DNA from: Kordiimonas sediminis
Lineage (GTDB): Bacteria > Pseudomonadota > Alphaproteobacteria > Sphingomonadales > Kordiimonadaceae
Direction of reading: 5' to 3'
Length of the DNA: 64,000 nt
Assembly (NCBI RefSeq): GCF_014656395.1
Contig: NZ_BNCI01000001.1
Coordinates: forward strand, 806,001 to 870,000
Shown here: piece after piece, positions 17,718 to 26,071 of the stretch
Layout: every line of letters starts with the position of its first letter
Numbering within the stretch: position 1 is the stretch's first letter
The notes under the pieces: generated by a model
What the model was told of the DNA's origin: nothing
The model's input: only the letters and a program-made list of their open reading frames with translations
Databases searched by the model: none
Program-made: the position numbers and the translations under genes

Positions 17718-19166
17718 TTATGCTTTCCAGTAGGTGCGGGACAATAAGACAAAGACGGTAAACAGTTCCAGTCGGCCAAGCAGCATGGCTAGTGACAGGA
17801 TCCATTTGGCAGAATCAGGTAGTGGCCCGTAGGTGCCTGCAGGGCCGATGATGTCGCCAAGCCCCGGTCCAACGTTTGCAAGCGTTGCCCCAACACCGGA
17901 GAAAGCCGTAACCCAGTCCAGCCCCGTTGTGGCAACAGCAATGGATAAAACCACAAAGGTCGCCATGAACAGAACCAGAAAGCTCATGACTGAGCTTTTG
18001 ACATCATCATCAATGGGCTGTCCGTTATAGCGTGCGATAAAGATACCGTTCGGTTGCCATATGCGGTTCATCCATGCGCCCATTGACCGAAACAGAACCT
18101 GAAAGCGGAATATTTTAATGCCGCAACTGGCGGACCCTGCGCAGCCACCAATGAACATAACGAGGAAAAACAGGGTGACAGAGAAACTGCCCCACGCGCT
18201 ATAATCTGTGGTGGCAAAACCGGCCCCTGTCATAACCGATATAATGTTAAAGCCGCCGTATCTGACCGCTTCCCCTAGGGTGAAATCTTTCCAGACCATC
18301 AGCCACAGCGAGACGGCAGTGACAAGTGCTGTGACGACCAGAAGAAATGTCTTTGCCTGTTCATCGCGCCAAAAAGCCAAGGGGCGACCCCGCGCCATCT
18401 GGATAAGGACAACAAAGGGCATGGATCCGATCACACAAAAACTGAATACGATGAAATCAATGGCAGCACTATCAAAGTTACCAAGGGAGCCGTCACTGGT
18501 CGAAAAGCCACCGGTTGCGACGGATGTCATGGCGTGGGCGACGGCGTCAAACGGAGTCATGCCTGCCAGTATCAACAGAATGACACAAATGGCACTTAGA
18601 CCAACATACAGACCACTGATTGCCCAGGAAATCTGAGCAGCACGGGGCAGGATTTTGTCGCTTGTGTCGGAACTTTCCATACGGAACAGCTGCATACCAC
18701 CAATTTGCAGCATTGGCAGAATGGCGACGGCCATAACAATAATACCGATCCCGCCAAGCCACTGCAGGATCGCACGCCACATTAAAATACCAGGGGGGGC
18801 GGTATCCAGTCCGGTGATCACGGTGGCGCCAGTTGTCGTCAGCCCTGACATGGCTTCGAAATAGGCATCCGCGACGGATAGCTCCAGTTCCGAGAAAACA
18901 AGCGGTATGGCGGCAAAGGCAGGCAGTATCAGCCAGGACAATACGGTCAGCATGAAGGCTTCGCGCAGTGTCAGGTTATTTTCCATACCGCGGTTTGCTA
19001 AAAACAGCATGCCGCCAACAATGATGGTGATGCCCATAGCCACGCTGAATGTCTGCCAATCGTCGTGGCCTGCAACCAAGTCAATAAGGGTTGGTATTGC
19101 CATTGATGCACCCAGCATGAAAATCAGTGCCCCCAGGGCAAGTGCTATCGGCCTGTAATCCAGCAT
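17718..19166 (-). CDS. trkH: TrkH-family potassium uptake protein
   Basis: This 482-residue polytopic membrane protein has the four-fold pore repeats of Trk/Ktr channels. Pore-loop signatures are MSGLTTTGATVITG near residue 110, TSVATGGFSTSDGS in the second repeat, VMTGAGFATTDYS in the third and GVGATLANVGPGLG in the fourth. GGCAGSASCGIKIFR matches the conserved cytoplasmic segment. It should import K+ together with a TrkA subunit, which is not in this window. apaG lies 8 bases upstream. Confidence 0.93.
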   Translation of the reverse strand: MLDYRPIALALGALIFMLGASMAIPTLIDLVAGHDDWQTFSVAMGITIIVGGMLFLANRGMENNLTLREAFMLTVLSWLILPAFAAIPLVFSELELSVADAYFEAMSGLTTTGATVITGLDTAPPGILMWRAILQWLGGIGIIVMAVAILPMLQIGGMQLFRMESSDTSDKILPRAAQISWAISGLYVGLSAICVILLILAGMTPFDAVAHAMTSVATGGFSTSDGSLGNFDSAAIDFIVFSFCVIGSMPFVVLIQMARGRPLAFWRDEQAKTFLLVVTALVTAVSLWLMVWKDFTLGEAVRYGGFNIISVMTGAGFATTDYSAWGSFSVTLFFLVMFIGGCAGSASCGIKIFRFQVLFRSMGAWMNRIWQPNGIFIARYNGQPIDDDVKSSVMSFLVLFMATFVVLSIAVATTGLDWVTAFSGVGATLANVGPGLGDIIGPAGTYGPLPDSAKWILSLAMLLGRLELFTVFVLLSRTYWKA

Positions 19167-19174
19167 AGGGCGCC

Positions 19175-19597
19175 TTAATTGATCCTTAGCTCAGCATGAG
19201 GGCTATCAAGTGAAAATGCAGGTATATCAACATGGAACTGTTCGCCAGCTTCATTGACAAACTCATACGTGCCGACCATGAAGCCGCTTGGTGTCGTAAG
19301 GGGAGTGCCGCTTGTGTAAGTAAAACTCTCCCCCGGTTCAAGCCTTGGGTGTTCCCCGACAACACCTGCGCCGCGCACTTCTTCCACCTCGCCTTTACCG
19401 TTGGTAATGATCCAGTGTCGGTTCAGAAGGGTAACGATATCAGCGCCTTCGTTTACAATGCGAATGCGGTACGCCCAGATAAATCTGTCGGTTTCGGGAC
19501 TGGATCGCTCATCCAGAAAATAGGACTGGACGGCAACACGTATGTCACGGGTTACCGTCTCGAAGGTCATAACATTATCAAGTAGTTTGTCGCTCAT
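19175..19597 (-). CDS. apaG: ApaG (DUF525) family protein
   Basis: ApaG is a small immunoglobulin-like beta-sandwich protein associated with Mg2+/Co2+ phenotypes, biochemically unresolved. Family motifs are FIWAYRIRIVNEG, VTLLNRHWIITNGKGEVEEVRGAGVVGE and GESFTYTSGTPLTTPSGFMVGTYEF. I chose the ATG at 19597 (140 residues). An ATG at 19570 gives 131 residues, nearer the usual length, and a frame open to 19684 overlaps metZ. It lies between metZ and trkH on the same strand. Confidence 0.9.
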   Translation of the reverse strand: MSDKLLDNVMTFETVTRDIRVAVQSYFLDERSSPETDRFIWAYRIRIVNEGADIVTLLNRHWIITNGKGEVEEVRGAGVVGEHPRLEPGESFTYTSGTPLTTPSGFMVGTYEFVNEAGEQFHVDIPAFSLDSPHAELRIN

Positions 19598-19619
19598 GCG
19601 ACTATAATGTCTGTTTTTT

Positions 19620-20831
19620 TCAGGAAATGCCAGCCGTTTTAAGAGCTTGCAGCACATCGTTCGCAATGTCTTCCCTGTCTTCAAGGCCGACGGAAAACCG
19701 GATCATGCCTGGTGTGATACCAAGTTCCAGACGGCTTTCTTCGGCCAGAGCTTTATGGGTTGTAGACCACGGATGCGTTGCGATTGACCGGCTGTCGCCC
19801 AGATTGTTGGAAATGTCGACCATTTCGAGAGCATTCATAAAGGTGAAAGCCTGATCGCGTCCGCCCGGCAGTTCAAAAATAACCATAGTGCCACCGCGGG
19901 TCATTTGCGACAGCGCCAGATCGCGCTGCGCAAAGCTGGAAAGCGATGGATGGCGCACGCTATCCAGAACATCAGACAGTTTTTCTGCCAGATATTCTGC
20001 ATTGTCGCACATGGCATTGACGCGCAGATCAAGCGTTTCCATGCCTTTCAACATAACCCAGGCATTGAAAGGCGACATCGCGCACCCGGTGTGACGATAA
20101 TAAGGGTAGAGAAATTCTTCATCAAATTCTTTGCTGCACAGGATCATGCCGCCAAGACAGCGGCCCTGCCCATCAATATGCTTCGTTGTTGAATAGGTAA
20201 CAACGTCCGCTCCCAGGGCTAGTGGCTTTTGCAGAACGGGTGTCGCAAAAACATTATCTACAACCATTCGGGCACCCGCAGATTTTGCCATATCTGCAAT
20301 GGCGCGAATATCTGCGATTTCCAGCGTTGGGTTGGCCGGGGTCTCAAGGAAGAAGACTTTTGTTGTGTCGCGGGTTGCTGCCTGCCAAGCATTCAGGTCT
20401 GTGGCGTCTACGACCGTTGTTTCAATACCGTAGCGCGGCAACAGTTCATCCATCAACCAGCGGCAGGATCCAAACAGGGCGCGGGCAGCCACGACATGAT
20501 CGCCGGCACGTAACTGGCACAACAGCGATGCCGTCATGGCGGCCATGCCGGTACCGGTAGCCCTACCAATTTCCGCCCCTTCCAAAAGCGCCATTCTTTC
20601 TTCCAGCATTGCGACAGTCGGGTTTGTCTGCCGTGAATAGGTAAAACCTTCTGCACGGCCATCAAAGCGCGCTTCGGCTTCTTCTGCGGTTGGGTAGGTA
20701 AAAGCAGAGGTCATAAACAGTGCTTCGCCCATTTCGCCAAAGTCGGAGCGCATCGATCCGGCACGGACCATCTGGGTTTTTGGTGCCCAGTTACTGGTTA
20801 CTTTTCTGTCTGTGCCTTTTTGATACCGCAT
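19620..20831 (-). CDS. metZ: O-succinylhomoserine sulfhydrylase MetZ
   Basis: This is a PLP enzyme of the Cys/Met metabolism family, 403 residues, making homocysteine directly from O-succinylhomoserine and sulfide. The PLP lysine is in TYSTTKHIDGQGRCLGG, and the tyrosine and arginine contacts are in TYSRQTNPTVAMLE. The opening TQMVRAGSMRSDFGEMGEALF is typical of MetZ. Cystathionine gamma-synthase or a methionine gamma-lyase are alternatives that sequence alone cannot fully exclude. AAGGAG precedes the ATG, and a structured leader lies immediately upstream. Confidence 0.88.
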   Translation of the reverse strand: MRYQKGTDRKVTSNWAPKTQMVRAGSMRSDFGEMGEALFMTSAFTYPTAEEAEARFDGRAEGFTYSRQTNPTVAMLEERMALLEGAEIGRATGTGMAAMTASLLCQLRAGDHVVAARALFGSCRWLMDELLPRYGIETTVVDATDLNAWQAATRDTTKVFFLETPANPTLEIADIRAIADMAKSAGARMVVDNVFATPVLQKPLALGADVVTYSTTKHIDGQGRCLGGMILCSKEFDEEFLYPYYRHTGCAMSPFNAWVMLKGMETLDLRVNAMCDNAEYLAEKLSDVLDSVRHPSLSSFAQRDLALSQMTRGGTMVIFELPGGRDQAFTFMNALEMVDISNNLGDSRSIATHPWSTTHKALAEESRLELGITPGMIRFSVGLEDREDIANDVLQALKTAGIS

Positions 20832-20843
20832 GGTGATCTCCTT

Positions 20844-20936
20844 ACCTTGGGTGGCAGGCCGCTGTTCGCTGCTTTGCCTTTACGATGAGGGCGACTTTTC
20901 GCCGGGCGGAAATTTGACGATTTCCGCACCCAAGGT
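20844..20936 (-). ncRNA. Structured 5' leader of metZ, possible riboswitch of unknown class
   Basis: The leader can fold into a multibranched structure closed by a perfect 10-bp helix. ACCTTGGGTG (complement of 20927-20936) pairs with CACCCAAGGT (complement of 20844-20853), which abuts the AAGGAG Shine-Dalgarno sequence. Inside are CGGAAAT/ATTTCCG (20907-20926, 7 bp), GGCGA/TCGCC with loop AAAG (20890-20903) and AGGC/GCCT (20856-20879). It lacks the SAM-II core as I know it and the SAM-I GGCAACC-type core. A likely promoter (TTGAGC, 18 bases, TGATAT; 20973-21002) reads from inside the tRNA-Gly gene. The structure is seen in the sequence; ligand control is inferred. Confidence 0.5.
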
Positions 20937-20987
20937 CAAGGAAACTTATTGATCTTGTGCTGTTTTTCCCCCATATCATGCGGACAG

Positions 20988-21061
20988 GCGGGTGTAGCTC
21001 AATGGTAGAGCAGAAGCTTCCCAAGCTTAAGACGAGGGTTCGATTCCCTTCACCCGCTCCA
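20988..21061 (+). tRNA. tRNA-Gly (anticodon CCC)
   Basis: The 74-base sequence folds into a full cloverleaf. The acceptor stem GCGGGTG pairs with CACCCGC, the D arm is GCTC-AATGGTA-GAGC, the anticodon loop TTCCCAA has CCC at 21020-21022, and the T arm is GAGGG-TTCGATT-CCCTT. The CCA end is encoded at 21059-21061. A probable promoter (TTGATC at 20949, CATATC at 20972) lies just upstream, divergent from metZ. Confidence 0.96.
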
Positions 21062-21107
21062 GCATATTCTGAAACTTTATCTTTAACTGACGTCAGGAGA
21101 ACAGCAA

Positions 21108-21455
21108 ATGTCCCTTACCATCTGGCATAACCCGCGGTGTAGCAAATCACGTCAAACGCTTGCTTTGCTTGAAGAAAAAGGACAGACTCCGGACGTTCGC
21201 CTGTATCTGGAGGACACACCGGACGCGGCAGAGATCAAAAACGTCTTGAAAGCTTTGGGCATCGAGGCACGGGCGCTGATGCGCACGAAAGAGGCCGAGT
21301 ATAAAGAACAGGGCCTGCAGGATATTACTGATGAAGATGCGCTGATCGCGGCGATGATAAAAACACCCAAGCTGATTGAACGCCCGGTCGTGCTGAAGGA
21401 CGGTAAGGCAGCGGTTGGTCGCCCGCCAGAAAATGTCCTGTCTCTATTAGACTAA
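21108..21455 (+). CDS. arsC: ArsC-family thioredoxin-fold reductase (glutaredoxin-type arsenate reductase)
   Basis: The 115-residue protein has the ArsC active-site start IWHNPRCSKSRQTLALL, with the catalytic cysteine at 11, and the conserved LIERPVVLKDGKAAVGRPPENV C-terminus with the substrate-binding arginine. The family reduces arsenate to arsenite using glutathione and glutaredoxin, but close relatives (YfgD, Spx) have other or unknown roles, and no ars operon surrounds it. AGGAG lies 9 bases ahead of the ATG. Confidence 0.85.
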   Translation: MSLTIWHNPRCSKSRQTLALLEEKGQTPDVRLYLEDTPDAAEIKNVLKALGIEARALMRTKEAEYKEQGLQDITDEDALIAAMIKTPKLIERPVVLKDGKAAVGRPPENVLSLLD

Positions 21456-21515
21456 TCGCCTGATTTTAGTCATTTTTGTTTTGTTGCGCGCACTATGTCG
21501 GTGCGCGTTTCCGTT

Positions 21516-22889
21516 TTATGCTGTGTTGGTTGTGGGCGCTTTATCTGCGATACCAGCCTTCAGCCCCGGATAATAAAGCCATAGCCCAACGCCGCGTGCT
21601 ATCAGGAAAACGGCAAAACCACCCCAAATGCCAACCAAGCCATACGGGGCATATAAAAGGGCGGTTGAAAGCGCGAAAACCCCCATTGCAGCCAGCATTG
21701 TTATAAACATGGGCCTGGCACGTGTTGCACCAATAAAGATGCCGTCAAACTGGTAGCAGGCAACGGCAATGATCGGCATAACAGACAATAGCGGGATCAG
21801 GGTGCTCATACTGGCTTGAACAGCAGGCAAGCTGGTTAGCTGTTCTACGATATCAGCACCAAACACCCAGAATATGACACCGTAAGCGAGGGACGTCAGG
21901 ACGGCCCACACAGATGTCCGCACGGACCAGAAATGGAACAGGGCACGGTTTTTCGCACCGTATGCGGCCCCTGATAATGCCTCTGCCGCATAGGCAAAAC
22001 CGTCCAACCCCAGAGACATCAGCATCATGAAAACATTCATAATGTGGCTGGCGGCAAGGGCAACTTCGCCAAGGCCAGCGGCAAGCCTTGTGATCAGGCT
22101 CATGCAGGTCAGGAGCACAAGTGTACGCAGAAACAGCCACATATTGACCGACAGAAGCGCCTGCATTTTTTTAAAGACAAAAATACCTTTGCTGCGCCAT
22201 GCATCGGCTAGCAGGGAGAAGCCGTGATACCGGGCTATGAAAAGAAACCCCAAACCCACGGCCAGATATTCGGCAATAACGGTGCCAAGTGCAATACCCG
22301 CCACCCCCATGCCCATGGCGAGAACGAAGAAGAGGTTCAGCAAACCATTGGTAATGTTCAGCACAAGCTGCAACACAAGCGAGGCCCGCGCGCGGGCAAT
22401 GCCGATCAGGTACCCGTTCAGGACATAAATTAGCAGGGTCGCCGGGGCTGCGAGTATTCGGATATCGAAATAAGCAGACAAGGCAGACATCACACTTTCA
22501 GGCGGTGCGAGTGCAAAAACAGCGAAAGCAAAAATACCGTACTGGAGAAGAATGCAGCCTATCCCGAGACATAGTGCGAGTGCAAAACTTCGGATCAGAT
22601 GGTGGCTGATCAGGCGCGTGTCTTTGGCGCCGTGGGCCTGTGCAATGGCGCCTGTTGTACCCATACGCAGAAAGCCGAACATCCAGAAAACAAAACTGAA
22701 AATCGTTGCCCCGGTGCCGACGGCAGCCAGATGACTGGCGTCCGGGAGGTGTCCGATCACCCATGTGTCAACAAGGCCGACCAGAGGCGCGGACGAGTTT
22801 GCAATGATCGCCGGGCCGGCAATGGCCCAGATTGCTTTGTCCGCGACTATACTTTCCGGCGGTGTCTGTGTCTGGTGCGTTAGGGTCAC
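21516..22889 (-). CDS. MATE-family multidrug/Na+ efflux transporter (DinF-like)
   Basis: The 457-residue integral membrane protein has 12 predicted helices in two repeats. The N-terminal AIAGPAIIANSSAPLVGLVDTWVIGHL and the later FLRMGTTGAIAQAHGAKD are characteristic of the DinF/NorM branch of MATE exporters, which use Na+ or H+ gradients. Substrates cannot be read from the sequence. ugd lies 7 bases upstream on the same strand, so the two probably share a transcript. Confidence 0.9.
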   Translation of the reverse strand: MTLTHQTQTPPESIVADKAIWAIAGPAIIANSSAPLVGLVDTWVIGHLPDASHLAAVGTGATIFSFVFWMFGFLRMGTTGAIAQAHGAKDTRLISHHLIRSFALALCLGIGCILLQYGIFAFAVFALAPPESVMSALSAYFDIRILAAPATLLIYVLNGYLIGIARARASLVLQLVLNITNGLLNLFFVLAMGMGVAGIALGTVIAEYLAVGLGFLFIARYHGFSLLADAWRSKGIFVFKKMQALLSVNMWLFLRTLVLLTCMSLITRLAAGLGEVALAASHIMNVFMMLMSLGLDGFAYAAEALSGAAYGAKNRALFHFWSVRTSVWAVLTSLAYGVIFWVFGADIVEQLTSLPAVQASMSTLIPLLSVMPIIAVACYQFDGIFIGATRARPMFITMLAAMGVFALSTALLYAPYGLVGIWGGFAVFLIARGVGLWLYYPGLKAGIADKAPTTNTA

Positions 22890-22896
22890 AAGATAT

Positions 22897-24198
22897 TCAG
22901 CGTCCTATACCAATATAGGTAAAGCCCAGAGACGGCAGATCAGCGTGGCCGTATATGTTCCGCAGATCAACCACAACCGGGGATTTAAGGAGGGATTTAA
23001 CGCGCGTCATATTCAGGGCACGGAATTCATTCCACTCTGTAATCAGTACCAGAATATCCGCATCATGCATGGTGTCATACGGGTCTTGGTGATAGGTCAC
23101 ATTTTCTAACAGCTTTTCGGCTTCTTCCATGCCCTGGGGGTCATGGGCATGCACGCTAGCCCCTGCATTCTGCAAGGCTGGAATAATATCAAGCGAGGGG
23201 CTTTCGCGCATGTCATCGGTGTTGGGCTTGAAAGTTAGGCCAAGGACAGCAATTTTTTTGCCGTCCACGGTGCCGCCTGCTGCATCAATGATCTTTTGTG
23301 CCATTGCTTGTTTGCGGTTTTCATTGACGGTTACAACTGACCGGACAATTTCCATCGGTACATCATAGTCTTCTGCAGTGTGGATCAGTGCGCGGGTGTC
23401 TTTCGGGAAGCAGCTGCCACCGTATCCGGGGCCGGCGTTTAGAAATTTGCCGCCAATTCGCTTGTCGAGGCCAATCCCCTTGGACACCTGCTGTACATCG
23501 GCGCCAACTTTTTCGCACAGATCAGCCATTTCATTGATGAAACTGATCTTAGTTGCTAGAAAGGCGTTGGCTGCATATTTAATAACTTCTGCCGTTTCGC
23601 GGTTGGTGAAGACCATCGGCGTTTCATTGAGAAAGAGCGGCCGGTATAGTTCTTTCATCACATCGCGCGCGCGGTCTGTCTCGGTTCCGACAACAACGCG
23701 GTTGGGACGCATAAAATCTTCAATTGCGGCACCTTCCCGCAGGAATTCTGGGTTACTGGCCACATCAAACAGGCTTGTATCAAGCAGGCCCGACAGTATT
23801 TCCGTAATCTTTTTTCCGGTTCCGACGGGCACGGTGGATTTGGTGATCACCACTGTGTAAGTGGTGATGTAGCTTGCTACTTCTTCCACGGCCTTGAAAA
23901 CATATTGCAAATCAGCATGCCCATCGCCGCGCCGGCTGGGGGTTCCAACGGCGATAAAAACGGCCTCTGTCCCGTCCATCGCAGATTTGAGGTCCGTTGT
24001 GAACTGCAGCTTGCCGGTTGCAACATTCCTGTTCACAAGGGTGTCCAGGCCTGGCTCGTAAATAGGCATGATGCCGGCCTTCAGGTTTTCAACCTTAGTG
24101 GCATCCTTGTCTACACAGGTTACTTCGTGGCCAAACTCGGCAAAACAGGTTCCGGATACAAGTCCTACATATCCGGTGCCGATGACTGCAATTTTCAT
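22897..24198 (-). CDS. ugd: UDP-glucose 6-dehydrogenase
   Basis: The 433-residue enzyme oxidises UDP-glucose to UDP-glucuronate with two NAD+, feeding polysaccharide or lipid A sugar synthesis. It starts with the Rossmann motif IAVIGTGYVGLVSGTCFAEF. Its catalytic cysteine is in GPGYGGSCFPKDTRAL near residue 260, and LGLTFKPNTDDMRESPSLDI is the C-terminal UDP-binding segment. It is divergent from the ECF sigma gene across 181 bases. No polysaccharide cluster is nearby. Confidence 0.95.
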   Translation of the reverse strand: MKIAVIGTGYVGLVSGTCFAEFGHEVTCVDKDATKVENLKAGIMPIYEPGLDTLVNRNVATGKLQFTTDLKSAMDGTEAVFIAVGTPSRRGDGHADLQYVFKAVEEVASYITTYTVVITKSTVPVGTGKKITEILSGLLDTSLFDVASNPEFLREGAAIEDFMRPNRVVVGTETDRARDVMKELYRPLFLNETPMVFTNRETAEVIKYAANAFLATKISFINEMADLCEKVGADVQQVSKGIGLDKRIGGKFLNAGPGYGGSCFPKDTRALIHTAEDYDVPMEIVRSVVTVNENRKQAMAQKIIDAAGGTVDGKKIAVLGLTFKPNTDDMRESPSLDIIPALQNAGASVHAHDPQGMEEAEKLLENVTYHQDPYDTMHDADILVLITEWNEFRALNMTRVKSLLKSPVVVDLRNIYGHADLPSLGFTYIGIGR

Positions 24199-24379
24199 GA
24201 TCTTGGTCCGTTTTTCAATCTTGGGCGGTTGTGTGTTGGTCGAGGGGTTCCTTAACGCATTCTTTCTTACATTTTAATGACAGAATTGCAAAACGGATTG
24301 TTCTGTGTGTTGATAGGAACAGGTTCGAAGGGTTTATGACACAGTCACGTATCATACATGTCTTGCTAGGAGATACGCG

Positions 24380-24961
24380 GTGCTCGCAGTTTCGTTCCTG
24401 AAAGAGGATATATTGAAAGTCGAAAGCGACGAACAGTTGATGCAGCGTGTACAGGCAGGCGATGCGCTGGCGTATGATCAATTGGTACGCAGGCATGCGG
24501 ACCGGTTCCGGCTGCTTGCGATCCGTACGCTTGGCAACACCGCCCTGGCAGAAGACATGGTGCAGGAATGTTTTGTTAAATTATGGACCAGACCCCAGTC
24601 ATTTGATGCGGAGAAGTCCAAATTTACCACCTGGTTTTACCGGGTGGTGGTCAACAGGTGTCTGGATGAAAAACGTCGTAAAAGCCCTGCACAGATGCCC
24701 GAAGGGTTCGATAAAGCGGATGACCGGGTCACAGCAGACAAGGCTATCGAAAACAACCAGGCAACGGCACATATTCACAAGGCTGTAAACAGCCTGAAAG
24801 AGAACCAAAAGCTTGCTGTAACTCTCTGTTATTTCGATGGGTTAAGCAATGCAGAGGCAGCAGAGATAATGGGTTTGAAGGTAAAGGCGCTGGAATCTTT
24901 ATTGGTTCGCGCCCGTGCAAAACTACGAGATACAATTGCCAAAGGCAGAAGTGAGGTTTGA
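24380..24961 (+). CDS. ECF-type RNA polymerase sigma factor
   Basis: The 193-residue protein has sigma region 2 (YDQLVRRHADRFRLLAIRTLGNTALAEDMVQECFVKLW) and region 4 (LKENQKLAVTLCYFDGLSNAEAAEIMGLKVKALESLLVRARAKL), with no region 1 or 3. The GTG at 24380 is chosen because AGGAG lies 7 bases upstream. The next gene starts 1 base after the stop, and a third overlaps no base but is immediately adjacent. The layout resembles sigma/anti-sigma/periplasmic sensor units such as CnrH-CnrY-CnrX. A GGAAC at about 24317 could be a -35 element, but no convincing -10 follows. Confidence 0.9.
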   Translation: MLAVSFLKEDILKVESDEQLMQRVQAGDALAYDQLVRRHADRFRLLAIRTLGNTALAEDMVQECFVKLWTRPQSFDAEKSKFTTWFYRVVVNRCLDEKRRKSPAQMPEGFDKADDRVTADKAIENNQATAHIHKAVNSLKENQKLAVTLCYFDGLSNAEAAEIMGLKVKALESLLVRARAKLRDTIAKGRSEV

Positions 24962-24962
24962 T

Positions 24963-25466
24963 ATGAAACGGAAAATGGACAAACGTACGTTTGAAGAACT
25001 CGTCGTTCGCTACGGCAGTGATCCTGATCGGTTTCCGGCAGCAGTTCGTGTCGCGGCGAGGCATTATTGCGAGACAGCAGAAGGTCGCAAAACTTTAGGC
25101 AAAGAAACACGGCTGGATGCTGATTTAACAGCACTGCGAGACCTGACACCTGCTCGCGCAAAAGACGACTTCCTGGAACGACTTCTTGCGTTGCCAGATA
25201 CATACCAGCAGGAGACAGCTGCAGCAGCTATATCAGGCCCCGCACCACTTTGGTCCAGGGTATCATCAATGTTTGACCGCCTGTTTAATGTAGATGAATG
25301 GCTGACCCCGTACGGGATTGCGGGACAGGCAGCAATGGTTGTTCTTGTGTTGACTGTTGGGGTGCTAACAGGTTTGCAAAGCCCACCAGCAGATCATCAG
25401 GAAATTGATCTATCGGCTAACCTGGTGGCTACGAGCGGATTTATGCTGGAAGAGGGAGACGAGTAA
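24963..25466 (+). CDS. Putative membrane anti-sigma factor, single-pass
   Basis: The 167-residue protein has an N-terminal cytoplasmic helical region of about 115 residues starting MKRKMDKRTFEELVVRYGSDPDRFP. One transmembrane helix follows near 118-140 (GIAGQAAMVVLVLTVGVLTGL), then a short periplasmic tail. It starts 1 base after the sigma stop, so translation is coupled. No zinc-binding HxxxCxxC motif is visible, so the anti-sigma role is inferred from topology and position. Confidence 0.6.
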   Translation: MKRKMDKRTFEELVVRYGSDPDRFPAAVRVAARHYCETAEGRKTLGKETRLDADLTALRDLTPARAKDDFLERLLALPDTYQQETAAAAISGPAPLWSRVSSMFDRLFNVDEWLTPYGIAGQAAMVVLVLTVGVLTGLQSPPADHQEIDLSANLVATSGFMLEEGDE

Positions 25467-25991
25467 ATGTCACGTGTGAGTAAACCACTTCTGATTTTTC
25501 TAACTCTGTCGGTCCTTGTGAATATTTATTTAGTGGGTCTGCATTTTGGCAAGGGTTTCCGGCCAGAGGAAACCCGTACAATCCGTGTATCACCTTCCCA
25601 TGAATTTAGTATGCGGTCTATCCAGCGGCATTTGTCCGAGGAAGAAAAGGATGCTTTCCGCAAGGCCTTGCGCGCCAAAAGGAAGGAGCTGAAATCCAGA
25701 TTTGAGGCCGTTGGTGATAGTTATGAAGATATTCATGCCGTTATGATTGCCCCTGAGTTTGACCGGGCCGCGCTGGTCGAAGCGCTAAAAGGTCGTGAAG
25801 CTGCTCTCAGAACAATTCATGATCCGGCACGGGAAATAATCCTCGACCTTTTTGAAAAAATTGACCAACCAACGCGTGCGGCAATTGCGGCAGATCTGTT
25901 AAGCCGTGACCGGGAGAGCCGCCGCGATAAAAAAGACGGCAAGGAATGCAGATCATTTGATGATGCACCGCCGCCACCACCGGGTGAATAA
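25467..25991 (+). CDS. Membrane-anchored periplasmic sensor-like protein (CnrX / heavy-metal-resistance type)
   Basis: An N-terminal anchor helix (LLIFLTLSVLVNIYLVGLHFG, residues 8-28) is followed by a helical periplasmic domain. Its RSIQRHLSEEEKDAFRKALRAKRKELKSRFEAV helix resembles the CnrX/CpxP-like heavy-metal-resistance fold. A proline tail closes the 174 residues. It begins on the base after the previous stop, making it the third gene of a coupled ECF operon. Metal sensing is inferred only; few candidate metal ligands are visible. Confidence 0.6.
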   Translation: MSRVSKPLLIFLTLSVLVNIYLVGLHFGKGFRPEETRTIRVSPSHEFSMRSIQRHLSEEEKDAFRKALRAKRKELKSRFEAVGDSYEDIHAVMIAPEFDRAALVEALKGREAALRTIHDPAREIILDLFEKIDQPTRAAIAADLLSRDRESRRDKKDGKECRSFDDAPPPPPGE

Positions 25992-26035
25992 TTTCAGCCT
26001 TTTGTGTCCGGGCATGCAAGCAGCTGTGTGATTCG

Positions 26036-26065
26036 TTGTAAAAAGAGCGACTTTTCTGCTAAGAT
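26036..26065 (+). promoter_or_regulatory. Probable promoter of the SprA-related gene
   Basis: TTGTAA (26036-26041) and TAAGAT (26060-26065) are 18 bases apart. The ATG at 26072 lies where transcription should start, so the mRNA may be leaderless, although GCAGG just before the ATG is a weak Shine-Dalgarno candidate. Confidence 0.5.
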
Positions 26066-26071
26066 GCAGGC

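Noticed and set aside
20844-20936. SAM-II or SAM-I riboswitch
   Set aside because: Neither the SAM-II GCUAAA-type pseudoknot core nor the SAM-I GGCAACC-type core is visible, so no known class was assigned.
24315-24345. Autoregulated ECF promoter upstream of the sigma gene
   Set aside because: A GGAAC is present, but no matching -10 (GTT or CGTC-like) lies at 15-18 bases.
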